Below are positions 1-4,775 of a DNA stretch of 5,048 nucleotides, piece after piece. The position numbers were made by a program, and so were the translations under genes. The first letter of the stretch is position 1. Each line of letters opens with the position of its first letter. Origin of the DNA: Candidatus Competibacteraceae bacterium. Lineage in GTDB: Bacteria; Pseudomonadota; Gammaproteobacteria; Competibacterales; Competibacteraceae. Location of the stretch: the NCBI GenBank assembly GCA_003527885.1, contig DPWB01000156.1, positions 1 through 5,048 of the forward strand, in the 5' to 3' direction. The notes below the pieces were generated by a model. The model was given only the letters and a program-made list of their open reading frames with translations. It was not told the origin of the DNA and did no database searches.

Positions 1-105
1 GGTCGCTATGTCCCACCCTAAGAAGCTTTGTTTTTTTTTCAAGCAGAAGACGGCATACGAGATCTAGTACGGTCTCGTGGGCTCGGAGATGTGTATAAGA
101 GACAG
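1..105 (+). other. Untrimmed Illumina/Nextera adapter read-through (sequencing artefact)
   Basis: Bases 40-63 match the 24-nt Illumina P7 sequence. Bases 64-71 (CTAGTACG) are an 8-base i7 index, which I recall as Nextera N702. Bases 72-86 (GTCTCGTGGGCTCGG) are the Nextera read-2 overhang, and 87-105 (AGATGTGTATAAGAGACAG) are the 19-bp Tn5 mosaic end used in tagmentation. Bases 31-39 are nine Ts directly outside P7. This fits the poly-T spacer by which P7 oligos are anchored to the flow cell, reached when a read runs past a short insert. Bases 1-30 are then probably meaningless calls after the template ended. The order is exactly that of a reverse-complemented read-through, so none of this belongs to the organism and genomic sequence starts near 106. 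Adapter identity is seen directly; the poly-T and junk interpretation is inference. Confidence 0.97.
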
Positions 106-283
106 ACTTTCATGCGGATTGGCAGGGTTGGTTCGTACCATGGGTAAAGGTTTGATCAAACTCAGCAAAATAGCTCAAGAAGGGGCTTCCGGTCAAATGG
201 AAGCCGACCGAATCCTCGTTCCCAAGGCACTACTCAGTGCTGCTCACCGGCTTCAAGCCAAGTTTGCCAATCCGAGTGATTGA
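106..283 (+). CDS. Possible 3' end of a truncated, unrecognised gene
   Basis: The genomic part of this frame stays open from the adapter junction to a TGA at 281-283, giving about 58 residues ending AKFANPSD. I do not recognise the family. The stretch from ATG at 140 (MGKGLIKLSKIAQEGASG) reads like an ordinary soluble protein, with an amphipathic, Ala/Leu/Lys-rich C-terminal half (ILVPKALLSAAHRLQAKF). The ATG at 140 lacks a well-placed Shine-Dalgarno, so if the frame is real it is more likely the tail of a longer gene cut off by the contig end than a complete small gene. Translation across 77-106 yields GSEMCIRDR, which is adapter and must not be included. The frame is short enough to be open by chance. 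Confidence 0.35.
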
Positions 284-305
284 TGCCGCATCGTTCTCAA
301 GCGAA

Positions 306-320
306 TCCTGCCAAGCAGGA
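306..320. repeat. Small perfect inverted repeat (TCCTGC-CAA-GCAGGA)
   Basis: A 6-bp perfect stem with a 3-base loop lies between the end of the upstream open frame and the SpoIIAA-like gene. No T-tract follows (the next bases are CTGATG), so it is a poor intrinsic terminator. It could be a weak hairpin in the leader of the downstream gene, or chance. The rest of 284-344 shows no convincing -35/-10 pair. Confidence 0.25.
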
Positions 321-344
321 CTGATGCTACACTCCTGTGAACAC

Positions 345-352
345 AAGGGGAG
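345..352 (+). promoter_or_regulatory. Strong Shine-Dalgarno for the SpoIIAA-like gene
   Basis: AAGGGGAG lies six bases before the ATG at 359. It fixes that start over the overlapping frame beginning at 363. Confidence 0.7.
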
Positions 353-358
353 ACAGCC

Positions 359-709
359 ATGATTGTTATCCAGCACCAGCCCAAACGCGTCGAAGTCAAT
401 GTTTACGGGGAATTTACGCTTGCGGACTATAAAGAATTCGAGGACATGGTCAACTACAAGGTCAAATTCGAGGGACCGGTCGATCTATATTTTGATCTGC
501 GTGAAATGGCTGATTTTACGCTTGATGTGGCCTGGGAGGATATTGTGTTCTCACGTGCGCATGCCAAAGATTTTAGCCGTATCGCGGTCCTGACACTAAG
601 TCAGTGGGTGGCTTGGAGCGCATGGTTGTCGCAGATATTTGTCCGTGCCGAAATGCGGCTGTTTGACGACGAAGCCGAGGCACGGGCCTGGCTGGATGAG
701 TCCATTTGA
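359..709 (+). CDS. SpoIIAA-like STAS/SEC14-domain protein
   Basis: This complete 116-residue protein has the length and pattern of the SpoIIAA-like (STAS/SEC14, PF11964) family. It has an N-terminal beta-hairpin (MIVIQHQPKRVEVNVYGEFT), a LADYKEFEDM helix, a core strand with the family's Asp-rich turn (VDLYFDLREM, 41-50), then the typical WEDIVFSRAHAKDFSRIAVL (59-78). The C-terminal part is the usual AEMRLFDDEAEARAWL (97-112). There is no signal peptide or membrane span, so it should be cytosolic. Characterised members are few and no specific reaction can be assigned; the fold resembles anti-sigma-factor antagonists and lipid-binding SEC14 modules. The ATG has a strong Shine-Dalgarno. The stop is 14 bp before the sulfurtransferase start, so the two are probably co-transcribed. 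Family assignment is by remembered pattern, not a search. Confidence 0.85.
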   Translation: MIVIQHQPKRVEVNVYGEFTLADYKEFEDMVNYKVKFEGPVDLYFDLREMADFTLDVAWEDIVFSRAHAKDFSRIAVLTLSQWVAWSAWLSQIFVRAEMRLFDDEAEARAWLDESI

Positions 710-723
710 GGCATTGAGGCGGC

Positions 724-1572
724 GTGAATTTCTCGACTTTACTGTCCTGCGATGAACTTTCCAGGCACTTGAATCGTCCGGACTGGCGGGTGTTCGATTG
801 CCGTCATTCGTTGTCGGATGTGGAATCTGGCGAGAAAGCATACGCCGAGGGGCATGTGCCTGGAGCGTTCTTCCTGCATCTTGACCGTGATCTGTCCGGC
901 CCGATGAATGGCCGGAACGGCCGTCATCCCTTGCCCGACGCGCATTGCCTGGCGAACACACTGGGCGCCGCCGGTGTCACCCGCGAGACGCAGGTCGTCG
1001 TCTATGACGACGCAGGCGGCATGATGGCAGGGCGGTTGTGGTGGCTGTTGCGCTGGTTGGGACATGATCGTGTTGCCCTCCTCGATGGCGGCATCAACCA
1101 GTGGATGAAGGAAGGGCGGGAACTGTCAACCGAATTGACACAGTCGGTTCCATGCGTCTTTGACATAGCCCGACGCGATTGGGTCGTCAGCACTGAATCG
1201 GTGCTTGCCAATATCAACAAAGAAGGCTTTTGCCTGATTGATGCACGTAGTCCGGATCGTTTCCGTGGTGAGAATGAAACGCTCGACCCTGTCGGAGGCC
1301 ATATTCCTGGGGCACGCAACCGTTTCTTTCGTGACAACCTGGATGACAAAGGCTGTTTCCGCCACGCGGCTGAGTTACGCCGCGATTTCCTTGAGCTGCT
1401 TGCTGGAGTAGAGGCTGACAAGGCCGTTATGCAATGCGGTTCAGGTGTTACCGCCTGCCACAATCTGTTGGCGATGGAAGCGGCCGGCTTGAGTGGCTCG
1501 CGATTGTACGCCGGTTCCTGGAGCGAATGGATTCGCGATCCGAATCGCCCGGTCGCCACCGGCGCGGCTTGA
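724..1572 (+). CDS. sseA: Tandem-rhodanese sulfurtransferase, 3-mercaptopyruvate type
   Basis: This 282-residue protein has two rhodanese domains and matches the roughly 280 residues usual for the family. The N-terminal domain (about 8-130) is the non-catalytic copy, with DCRHSLSD at 25-32, GHVPGA at 43-48 and a YDDAGG strand-turn. The C-terminal domain carries LIDARSPDRFRG (171-182), GHIPGA (192-197) and the active-site loop CGSGVTAC (238-245) with catalytic Cys238. CGSGVT is the 3-mercaptopyruvate sulfurtransferase signature, whereas thiosulfate rhodaneses usually have CRKGVT. The likely reaction is transfer of sulfane sulfur from 3-mercaptopyruvate to a thiol or cyanide acceptor, in the cytosol (no signal peptide seen). 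The start is GTG at 724, with GAGG at 716-719 only four bases upstream; no nearer ATG keeps the N-terminal strand intact. It follows the SpoIIAA-like gene by 14 bp. Substrate preference is inferred from the loop alone, so thiosulfate use remains possible. Confidence 0.9.
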   Translation: MNFSTLLSCDELSRHLNRPDWRVFDCRHSLSDVESGEKAYAEGHVPGAFFLHLDRDLSGPMNGRNGRHPLPDAHCLANTLGAAGVTRETQVVVYDDAGGMMAGRLWWLLRWLGHDRVALLDGGINQWMKEGRELSTELTQSVPCVFDIARRDWVVSTESVLANINKEGFCLIDARSPDRFRGENETLDPVGGHIPGARNRFFRDNLDDKGCFRHAAELRRDFLELLAGVEADKAVMQCGSGVTACHNLLAMEAAGLSGSRLYAGSWSEWIRDPNRPVATGAA

Positions 1573-1635
1573 AAGGCGCGCGGCAACGGGACCGTCAGGC
1601 GGGTCGAGCGATGATCGGACATCCCGTAAAACCGC

Positions 1636-1875
1636 TCACACCGGCGCGGCGTCGTATCCCGCCAGCCCGTTTGGATACAGTTGTTGCAGAGCTTCCGCCT
1701 CGACCCGGATAACCTCGATGCTGCCTTTGCGCGTAAAGGTCCAACCGTGAGCGCGTCGCGGGCTGAATATGGCATACGAAAGAATGGAGTAGCCGTGCAG
1801 TCCCACCCGCTCCGCCATCGCCATGCTAACGCTCGCTTTATCGAGCGCTTTACAATGAATGTTGTCGCCGTTCAT
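1636..1875 (-). CDS. Small hypothetical protein (79 aa), no family recognised
   Basis: ATG at 1875 is preceded by AGAGGAA (plus-strand 1882-1888), a near-perfect Shine-Dalgarno with six-base spacing, which is the best argument that this is a real gene. The 79-residue product starts MNGDNIHCKALDKASVSMAM and has no signal peptide or membrane helix. A hydrophobic and aromatic middle (LHGYSILSYAIFS) is followed by a likely beta-hairpin (GWTFTRKGSIEVIRVEAEAL) and a short tail ending GLAGYDAAPV. This suggests a compact alpha/beta protein, but I know no matching family and assign no function. It ends 63 bp from the sulfurtransferase stop, tail to tail, and is divergent from the transglycosylase gene. 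The opposite strand is also open (1681-1890), but lacks comparable start signals. Confidence 0.6.
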   Translation of the reverse strand: MNGDNIHCKALDKASVSMAMAERVGLHGYSILSYAIFSPRRAHGWTFTRKGSIEVIRVEAEALQQLYPNGLAGYDAAPV

Positions 1876-1881
1876 GAACCG

Positions 1882-1888
1882 TTCCTCT
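1882..1888 (-). promoter_or_regulatory. Shine-Dalgarno for the 79-aa gene
   Basis: AGAGGAA on the minus strand lies six bases before the ATG at 1875. It is the strongest ribosome-binding site in the left-hand minus strand and decides the start. Confidence 0.65.
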
Positions 1889-1914
1889 AATAAACTGTAT
1901 CGTGTCCGGGCAGA

Positions 1915-1942
1915 TCGCCGGTCTTGATAGTCTTATCGGCGA
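1915..1942. repeat. Imperfect inverted repeat in the divergent intergenic region
   Basis: TCGCCGGT (1915-1922) can pair with ATCGGCGA (1935-1942) over eight pairs including one G-U, with a 12-base loop that holds a direct GTCTT/GTCTT repeat. It lies just upstream of the plus-strand TATAAT box and in the presumed leader of the 79-aa gene. It could be an operator or RNA hairpin, but the GC-rich background makes chance plausible. Confidence 0.25.
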
Positions 1943-1963
1943 CGGCGGACGAAACTAGAGGGG

Positions 1964-1969
1964 TATAAT
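1964..1969 (+). promoter_or_regulatory. Candidate -10 box (TATAAT) for the transglycosylase gene
   Basis: A perfect TATAAT lies in an AT-rich island (TATAATTTTTAAATAAT) inside an otherwise GC-rich region, 95 bp upstream of the transglycosylase ATG. No good TTGACA-like -35 box sits at 16-18 bp spacing, so it may need an activator or may be a chance match. Transcription would start near 1976. Confidence 0.45.
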
Positions 1970-1978
1970 TTTTAAATA

Positions 1979-2068
1979 ATGGCGAACTGTGAGTGCAACC
2001 GGCCGGACCCAGCACGACGTATCGCGGTAGCGGCCAGAACCACCCATATGATCGAGAAGCGAACATGA
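1979..2068 (+). CDS. Possible 29-codon upstream ORF overlapping the transglycosylase start
   Basis: ATG at 1979 opens a frame of 29 codons (MANCECNRPDPARRIAVAAR then TTHMIEKRT). It ends with TGA at 2066-2068, so stop and next start share ATGA at 2065-2068. That arrangement allows translational coupling to the transglycosylase. If transcription begins about seven bases after the TATAAT box, the frame would be almost leaderless. No Shine-Dalgarno lies in front of it, and the composition (Arg/Ala-rich) is what GC-rich non-coding DNA also gives. An in-frame ATG at 2048 would give only a six-codon coupled ORF. Confidence 0.2.
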   Translation: MANCECNRPDPARRIAVAARTTHMIEKRT

Positions 2069-3831
2069 CGAAAGCAATCCAGAGCAGCATCACCGCGCTA
2101 TTCATCGCATCGGCCGTAAGCGCCTGCGCCGAAATGCCTTTCGGTTCCTGGGGCTCTGCCGGAACCGCGCGGGCGACGCCATCCCAGCAGTATGTTGATT
2201 ACTGGCGGACCCGCGATCCGGCCGACTATCGCTACACGATCGGCCGCGCCAGCAACCGCAAGCGCGTCGGCTCGTCCAAGGATGTCGTGATGGCGGGTAA
2301 AAACAAGGCTTCTGGAAAAATCGGCAAAGCCGCCGATACCAGAATCAGCATGGTCGTACCGGTGCCGCAAGGCGCGGTGCCGCAAGGCGCGGCCGCCACC
2401 GCCGTGGAACCGGTAAGCCGAGGCAACGTCGGAACGGTGAGGCCCGCCAAGACCCTCGCCAGCACCAGTAAGGTCCCGTCCAATCTCGCGGCCTCGATCC
2501 GCAAAGGCAAGCGCAAACCGGCTGTGGCGGGCCGTAAGGATCTCTGGGGTCGGGTGCGCGTCCGGTCGGTGCTGGCCGAGGTGGAGCATCCGCGAATCGA
2601 CGAACAGATCGCCTTTTTGAAACGCAACCCCGGTTATCTGAACCTGCTGTCGCAGCGATCCAGGCCGTTTTTACATTACATCGTGGAACAGCTCGACCGA
2701 CGCGGGCTACCGACGGATTTGGCGCTGGTGCCGATGGTGGAAAGCGCCTTTCAACCGACGGTGTTCTCGCCCAAGGATGCGGCCGGACTCTGGCAAATCA
2801 TCCCCTCGACCGGCCAGGAACACGGGCTGCTGATCGCCGAAGGCTATGACGGCCGGCTCGACATTCACACCTCGACCGGTGCGGCGCTGGCGTATTTGCG
2901 CTATCTGAACAAGTTGTTCAAGGGGGATTGGCTGCTGGCGCTGGCGGCCTACAACGCCGGTCCGGGCGCCGTTCAAGCCGCCATCGAGGCCAACGCGCGC
3001 GCGGAAGCCAAGGCGGCGGCGGAAGCGAAGAAACAAGCCGCCGAGGAAGCGAAGCGGCAGGAGGGCGAAGCGCGGAAGCAAGCGGAGGAGGCGCTAAAAC
3101 TGGCAACCGCGCCTGCGGTGGAACAGGCGATGAATCCGCTCTCCGGCCAGCCCGTCAGCCCTCCGCCCGCAGCGTCAGCGCCGACTTCTGTGGTTTTCGT
3201 CCATCCTCTGGCTTCCAGGGTAGGTCTGCCAGCAACGTCCGCGCCAGCTCCCGACGCGCCGTCAAGCGCTGCCGCCGTCAAAACCAGAGCTAAGGCGGGA
3301 GCCGTAGTTGCCGTGAATACGCCCGCGCCGCCGCCGAAGCCGGAATCGGTCTTCTGGCGGCTGAAGCTGCCCAAGGAAACCCAGGATTACGTACCCCGAA
3401 TCCTGGCGCTGGCGCGGATCGTGTCGAATCCCGAAGCGCATGGCCTGCGGCTCGCGCTGATGGAGAACCGGCCTTACTTGTTCAGGGTCGATCTCGCGCC
3501 GGAGGTTAAAATCGCCGACGCGCTCGTGCTGACCGGTATCTCGACCGAGGAGTTTTTCCGCTTCAACCCCGGCTTCAAGCCCGGCGTCGAACCGCCTTCG
3601 CGCGCTTACAATCTGTTGTTGCCGTGGGAGCAAGCCCAAAGCTTGGTCGAGAAAGTGCCGGGCGCCCGCCTGATAGCCCCCAACAAGTACACGGTCAAGA
3701 AAGGGGAGACCATCGCCACTATCGCCAAGCGCCACGGAGTGTCGTCGCAAGCCCTGGCGGAGTGGAACAGCCTGCGGATTAACAGCGTCTTGAGAGCCGG
3801 GCAAAAACTGATCGTTTATCCCGCCTCCTGA
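2065..3831 (+). CDS. mltD: MltD-like membrane-bound lytic murein transglycosylase lipoprotein with LysM
   Basis: This 588-residue protein cleaves the MurNAc-GlcNAc bond of peptidoglycan to give 1,6-anhydro products. It starts at ATG 2065 with a lipoprotein signal: hydrophobic ALFIASAV, then lipobox VSAC with Cys21 and Ala at +2, predicting outer-membrane anchoring in the periplasm. Residues 22-156 are a low-complexity Ala/Gly/Lys spacer. The MltD N-domain begins at DLWGR (159). The SLT domain shows catalytic Glu226 in LVPMVESAF, GLWQIIPSTG (241-250) and LALAAYNAGPG (291-301). The domain resumes at VFWRLKLPKETQDYVPR (429-445) after an unusual insertion (about 311-428). A LysM-like module follows (about 470-530), then a clear LysM at 541-585 (KYTVKKGETIATIAKRHGVS), giving peptidoglycan binding. 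E. coli MltD, about 450 residues, lacks the insertion. The GTG at 1993 is in frame, but would put 24 polar residues before the lipoprotein signal. Confidence 0.93.
   Translation: MTKAIQSSITALFIASAVSACAEMPFGSWGSAGTARATPSQQYVDYWRTRDPADYRYTIGRASNRKRVGSSKDVVMAGKNKASGKIGKAADTRISMVVPVPQGAVPQGAAATAVEPVSRGNVGTVRPAKTLASTSKVPSNLAASIRKGKRKPAVAGRKDLWGRVRVRSVLAEVEHPRIDEQIAFLKRNPGYLNLLSQRSRPFLHYIVEQLDRRGLPTDLALVPMVESAFQPTVFSPKDAAGLWQIIPSTGQEHGLLIAEGYDGRLDIHTSTGAALAYLRYLNKLFKGDWLLALAAYNAGPGAVQAAIEANARAEAKAAAEAKKQAAEEAKRQEGEARKQAEEALKLATAPAVEQAMNPLSGQPVSPPPAASAPTSVVFVHPLASRVGLPATSAPAPDAPSSAAAVKTRAKAGAVVAVNTPAPPPKPESVFWRLKLPKETQDYVPRILALARIVSNPEAHGLRLALMENRPYLFRVDLAPEVKIADALVLTGISTEEFFRFNPGFKPGVEPPSRAYNLLLPWEQAQSLVEKVPGARLIAPNKYTVKKGETIATIAKRHGVSSQALAEWNSLRINSVLRAGQKLIVYPAS
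2361..2390 (+). repeat. Perfect 15-bp tandem duplication in the lipoprotein spacer
   Basis: GGTGCCGCAAGGCGC occurs twice back to back (2361-2375 and 2376-2390). It adds one in-frame copy of VPQGA to the spacer between the lipid anchor and catalytic domain of the transglycosylase. The multiple-of-three length keeps the frame, as expected for slippage in a disordered linker. Confidence 0.85.
2995..3348 (+). other. Low-complexity insertion splitting the transglycosylase catalytic domain
   Basis: Residues about 311-428 of the MltD-like protein have no counterpart in E. coli MltD as I recall it, where AAYNSG runs through a short loop into FWSLPLPQETKQYVP. Residues 311-349 are an Ala/Glu/Lys/Arg/Gln helix of TolA-like character (AEAKKQAAEEAKRQEGEARK), probably a long single alpha-helix or coiled coil. 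Residues 350-428 are Pro/Ala/Ser/Val-rich and probably disordered. The frame is uninterrupted and both flanks keep family motifs, so this is an in-frame insertion rather than an assembly join. Confidence 0.75.
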
Positions 3832-3832
3832 A

Positions 3833-3853
3833 GCCGCTCGCGGGCGGCCGGCC
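3833..3853. terminator. GC-rich inverted repeats between convergent genes, possible weak terminator
   Basis: The 21-bp gap between the two convergent stops holds GCCGC (3833-3837) pairing with GCGGC (3844-3848), overlapping the palindrome GGCCGGCC (3846-3853). There is no T-tract on either strand, so it is not a textbook intrinsic terminator, but it is the only candidate between the tail-to-tail genes. Confidence 0.25.
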
Positions 3854-4386
3854 TAACCGTTGCCGTGCCCGGCGCCGGAACCGGGTACCGGCGGCGTGGG
3901 CGGAACCGAGAATTTGTGGGTTGCCCGATAGTCCCTCAGTTGCCGCTGCGCCTCTTGGAGCTGGGCGGGCGTCATTTTTTTGGCGATATCCTGTTTGGCC
4001 TGGGGTGCTTGTCCGTCGCCTTGGCTTTCGGCCAGCGCGTACCAGAAGTAAGCGCGCGCCGGATCGGCCGGCGTTCCTTCGCCCTGCTCGTACATGATGC
4101 CCAGATTGACCTGGGCTTGCGCAAAGCCCTGATCGGCTGCTTTGCGGTACCATTCGATCGCCTTGGCGTTGTCCTCCGCCACCCCCTTGCCTTCATCGTA
4201 CAGCACGCCGAGATTGAATTGCGCGAACGGATAACCCTTGTCGGCCATCGGCCGGATGATGGCCAGTTCGGCGGCGTAATCGCCGCGCTCGTGCGCGGTT
4301 TTGGCCCGATCCCAGTCGCCCTCGGCCGCCCAGGCGGGCGCGGCGCTCGATAAACTCGCCAGCAGTAGAAAAAGCGCTTTGCGCAT
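3853..4386 (-). CDS. Secreted Sel1-repeat (SEL1-like TPR) protein
   Basis: This complete 177-residue protein has an N-terminal Sec signal (MRKALFLLLASLSSAAPAWA) with likely cleavage after AWA at residue 20, placing it in the periplasm. A degenerate helix pair (about 28-52) is followed by two clear Sel1 repeats: AQFNLGVLYDEGKGVAEDNA onward (55-88) and AQVNLGIMYEQGEGTPADPA onward (91-123). A charged helix (126-154) and a Pro/Gly tail (PPTPPVPGSGAGHGNG) complete it. Sel1 repeats form solenoids that bind other proteins, so a scaffold or partner role in the envelope is likely; no enzyme motif is seen. ATG at 4386 is backed by CGAGGT (4395-4400), whose GAGG is nine bases upstream. It is tail to tail with the transglycosylase gene with a 21-bp gap and lies downstream of the RMF-like gene on the same strand (113-bp gap). 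Confidence 0.9.
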   Translation of the reverse strand: MRKALFLLLASLSSAAPAWAAEGDWDRAKTAHERGDYAAELAIIRPMADKGYPFAQFNLGVLYDEGKGVAEDNAKAIEWYRKAADQGFAQAQVNLGIMYEQGEGTPADPARAYFWYALAESQGDGQAPQAKQDIAKKMTPAQLQEAQRQLRDYRATHKFSVPPTPPVPGSGAGHGNG

Positions 4387-4394
4387 GGATGGAT

Positions 4395-4400
4395 ACCTCG
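4395..4400 (-). promoter_or_regulatory. Shine-Dalgarno for the Sel1-repeat gene
   Basis: CGAGGT on the minus strand has its GAGG core nine bases from the ATG at 4386 and supports that start. The 113-bp gap above it (4387-4499) shows no convincing promoter or terminator. Confidence 0.55.
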
Positions 4401-4499
4401 TTCAACGATTGGGAGGATGGATTGGAAGGGTCAGGGCTGGTTGGCCGGAGGCTCGGCGGACAAGTGTATCGCAAGTTGCCGTTGGAGGGCCGGCGCAAG

Positions 4500-4697
4500 T
4501 CAAGGCTGGCGCGGGCCGTCGCCATCGAACCAACCGCGCGCGAGCATCGCCCGCCCCGCTAGCCAGGCGTGATAGAAATGGCTGTCCGGCACGTAAGGGT
4601 TGCGCTCGTCGTCTCGGGCAGCCGCCTTGATGCCTTGCCGGAAGGCATTAGGTAACAGGGGGGCCAGTTTCCTGGAAAAGTCAGTGTTGCCATACAT
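4500..4697 (-). CDS. Small ribosome-modulation-factor/CrpP-like protein
   Basis: This 65-residue protein carries the RMF-type pattern at the right spacing: A-x3-G-x2-A (AFRQGIKA, 18-25), then NPY (33-35), then a helix ending WLAGR (45-49). E. coli RMF has AHQRGYQA, CPY and WLGGW in the same order with gaps differing by one or two residues. RMF (about 55 residues) binds the 30S subunit and dimerises ribosomes in stationary phase. CrpP-like relatives share the NPY/W-G core and have debated functions. An additional 17-residue N-terminus and a GWFDGDGPRQP tail distinguish this one. The start is ATG 4697 with only a weak GGCGG-like site. The frame is open further upstream to the transporter's stop codon at 4776, so a non-ATG start is possible. 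It lies 78 bp after the MsbA-type gene. The family call rests on a short motif and needs a profile check. Confidence 0.55.
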   Translation of the reverse strand: MYGNTDFSRKLAPLLPNAFRQGIKAAARDDERNPYVPDSHFYHAWLAGRAMLARGWFDGDGPRQP

Positions 4698-4775
4698 TGT
4701 CTGTACCGCCAGCCAGCACGCATCATCAGACCGATCCTTCGAGAGAATGTTGTATATTTGAAAATAATTTTGTTC
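4698..4775 (-). promoter_or_regulatory. AT-rich gap between transporter and RMF-like gene, possible promoter
   Basis: This 78-bp stretch opens with an AT-rich block (minus strand AAAATTATTTTCAAATATAC) that contrasts with GC-rich neighbours and includes a TATACA-like hexamer. No -35 box at standard spacing is evident. It may hold a promoter for the RMF-like gene; no terminator hairpin for the transporter gene is visible. Confidence 0.25.

Noticed and set aside
31..39. T-run that could be the tail of an intrinsic terminator
   Set aside because: No GC-rich hairpin precedes it and it abuts the P7 adapter exactly, so it is better explained as the flow-cell poly-T spacer.
87..105. Tn5 mosaic end as evidence of a real transposon
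   Set aside because: It is preceded directly by the Nextera overhang, index and P7, so it is from library preparation, not from a mobile element in the genome.
1557..1650. 12-bp direct repeat CACCGGCGCGGC at 1557-1568 and 1639-1650
   Set aside because: The two copies lie in the ends of two convergent genes, are short and GC-rich, and show no element between them; chance is sufficient.
1002..1775. 257-codon minus-strand open frame
   Set aside because: It lies antisense to the sulfurtransferase, whose two rhodanese domains and active-site loop are unmistakable. The product is Arg/Ser/Pro-rich with no domain.
1993..2064. GTG 1993 as the transglycosylase start
   Set aside because: It would bury the lipoprotein signal behind 24 polar residues. 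ATG 2065 gives a normal signal with Cys21.
1887..2105. 72-codon minus-strand frame with hydrophobic N-terminus
   Set aside because: It starts inside the transglycosylase signal sequence on the opposite strand; its hydrophobicity mirrors that region, and no ribosome-binding site was noticed.
3262..3804. 180-codon minus-strand open frame
   Set aside because: It is antisense to the transglycosylase C-terminal and LysM regions, Arg/Gln-rich, and has no recognisable domain; it is a shadow of high-GC coding DNA.
3865..4353. 162-codon plus-strand open frame
   Set aside because: It is antisense to the Sel1-repeat protein, which has a signal peptide, repeats and a Shine-Dalgarno. The antisense product is Arg/Gly-rich without a domain.
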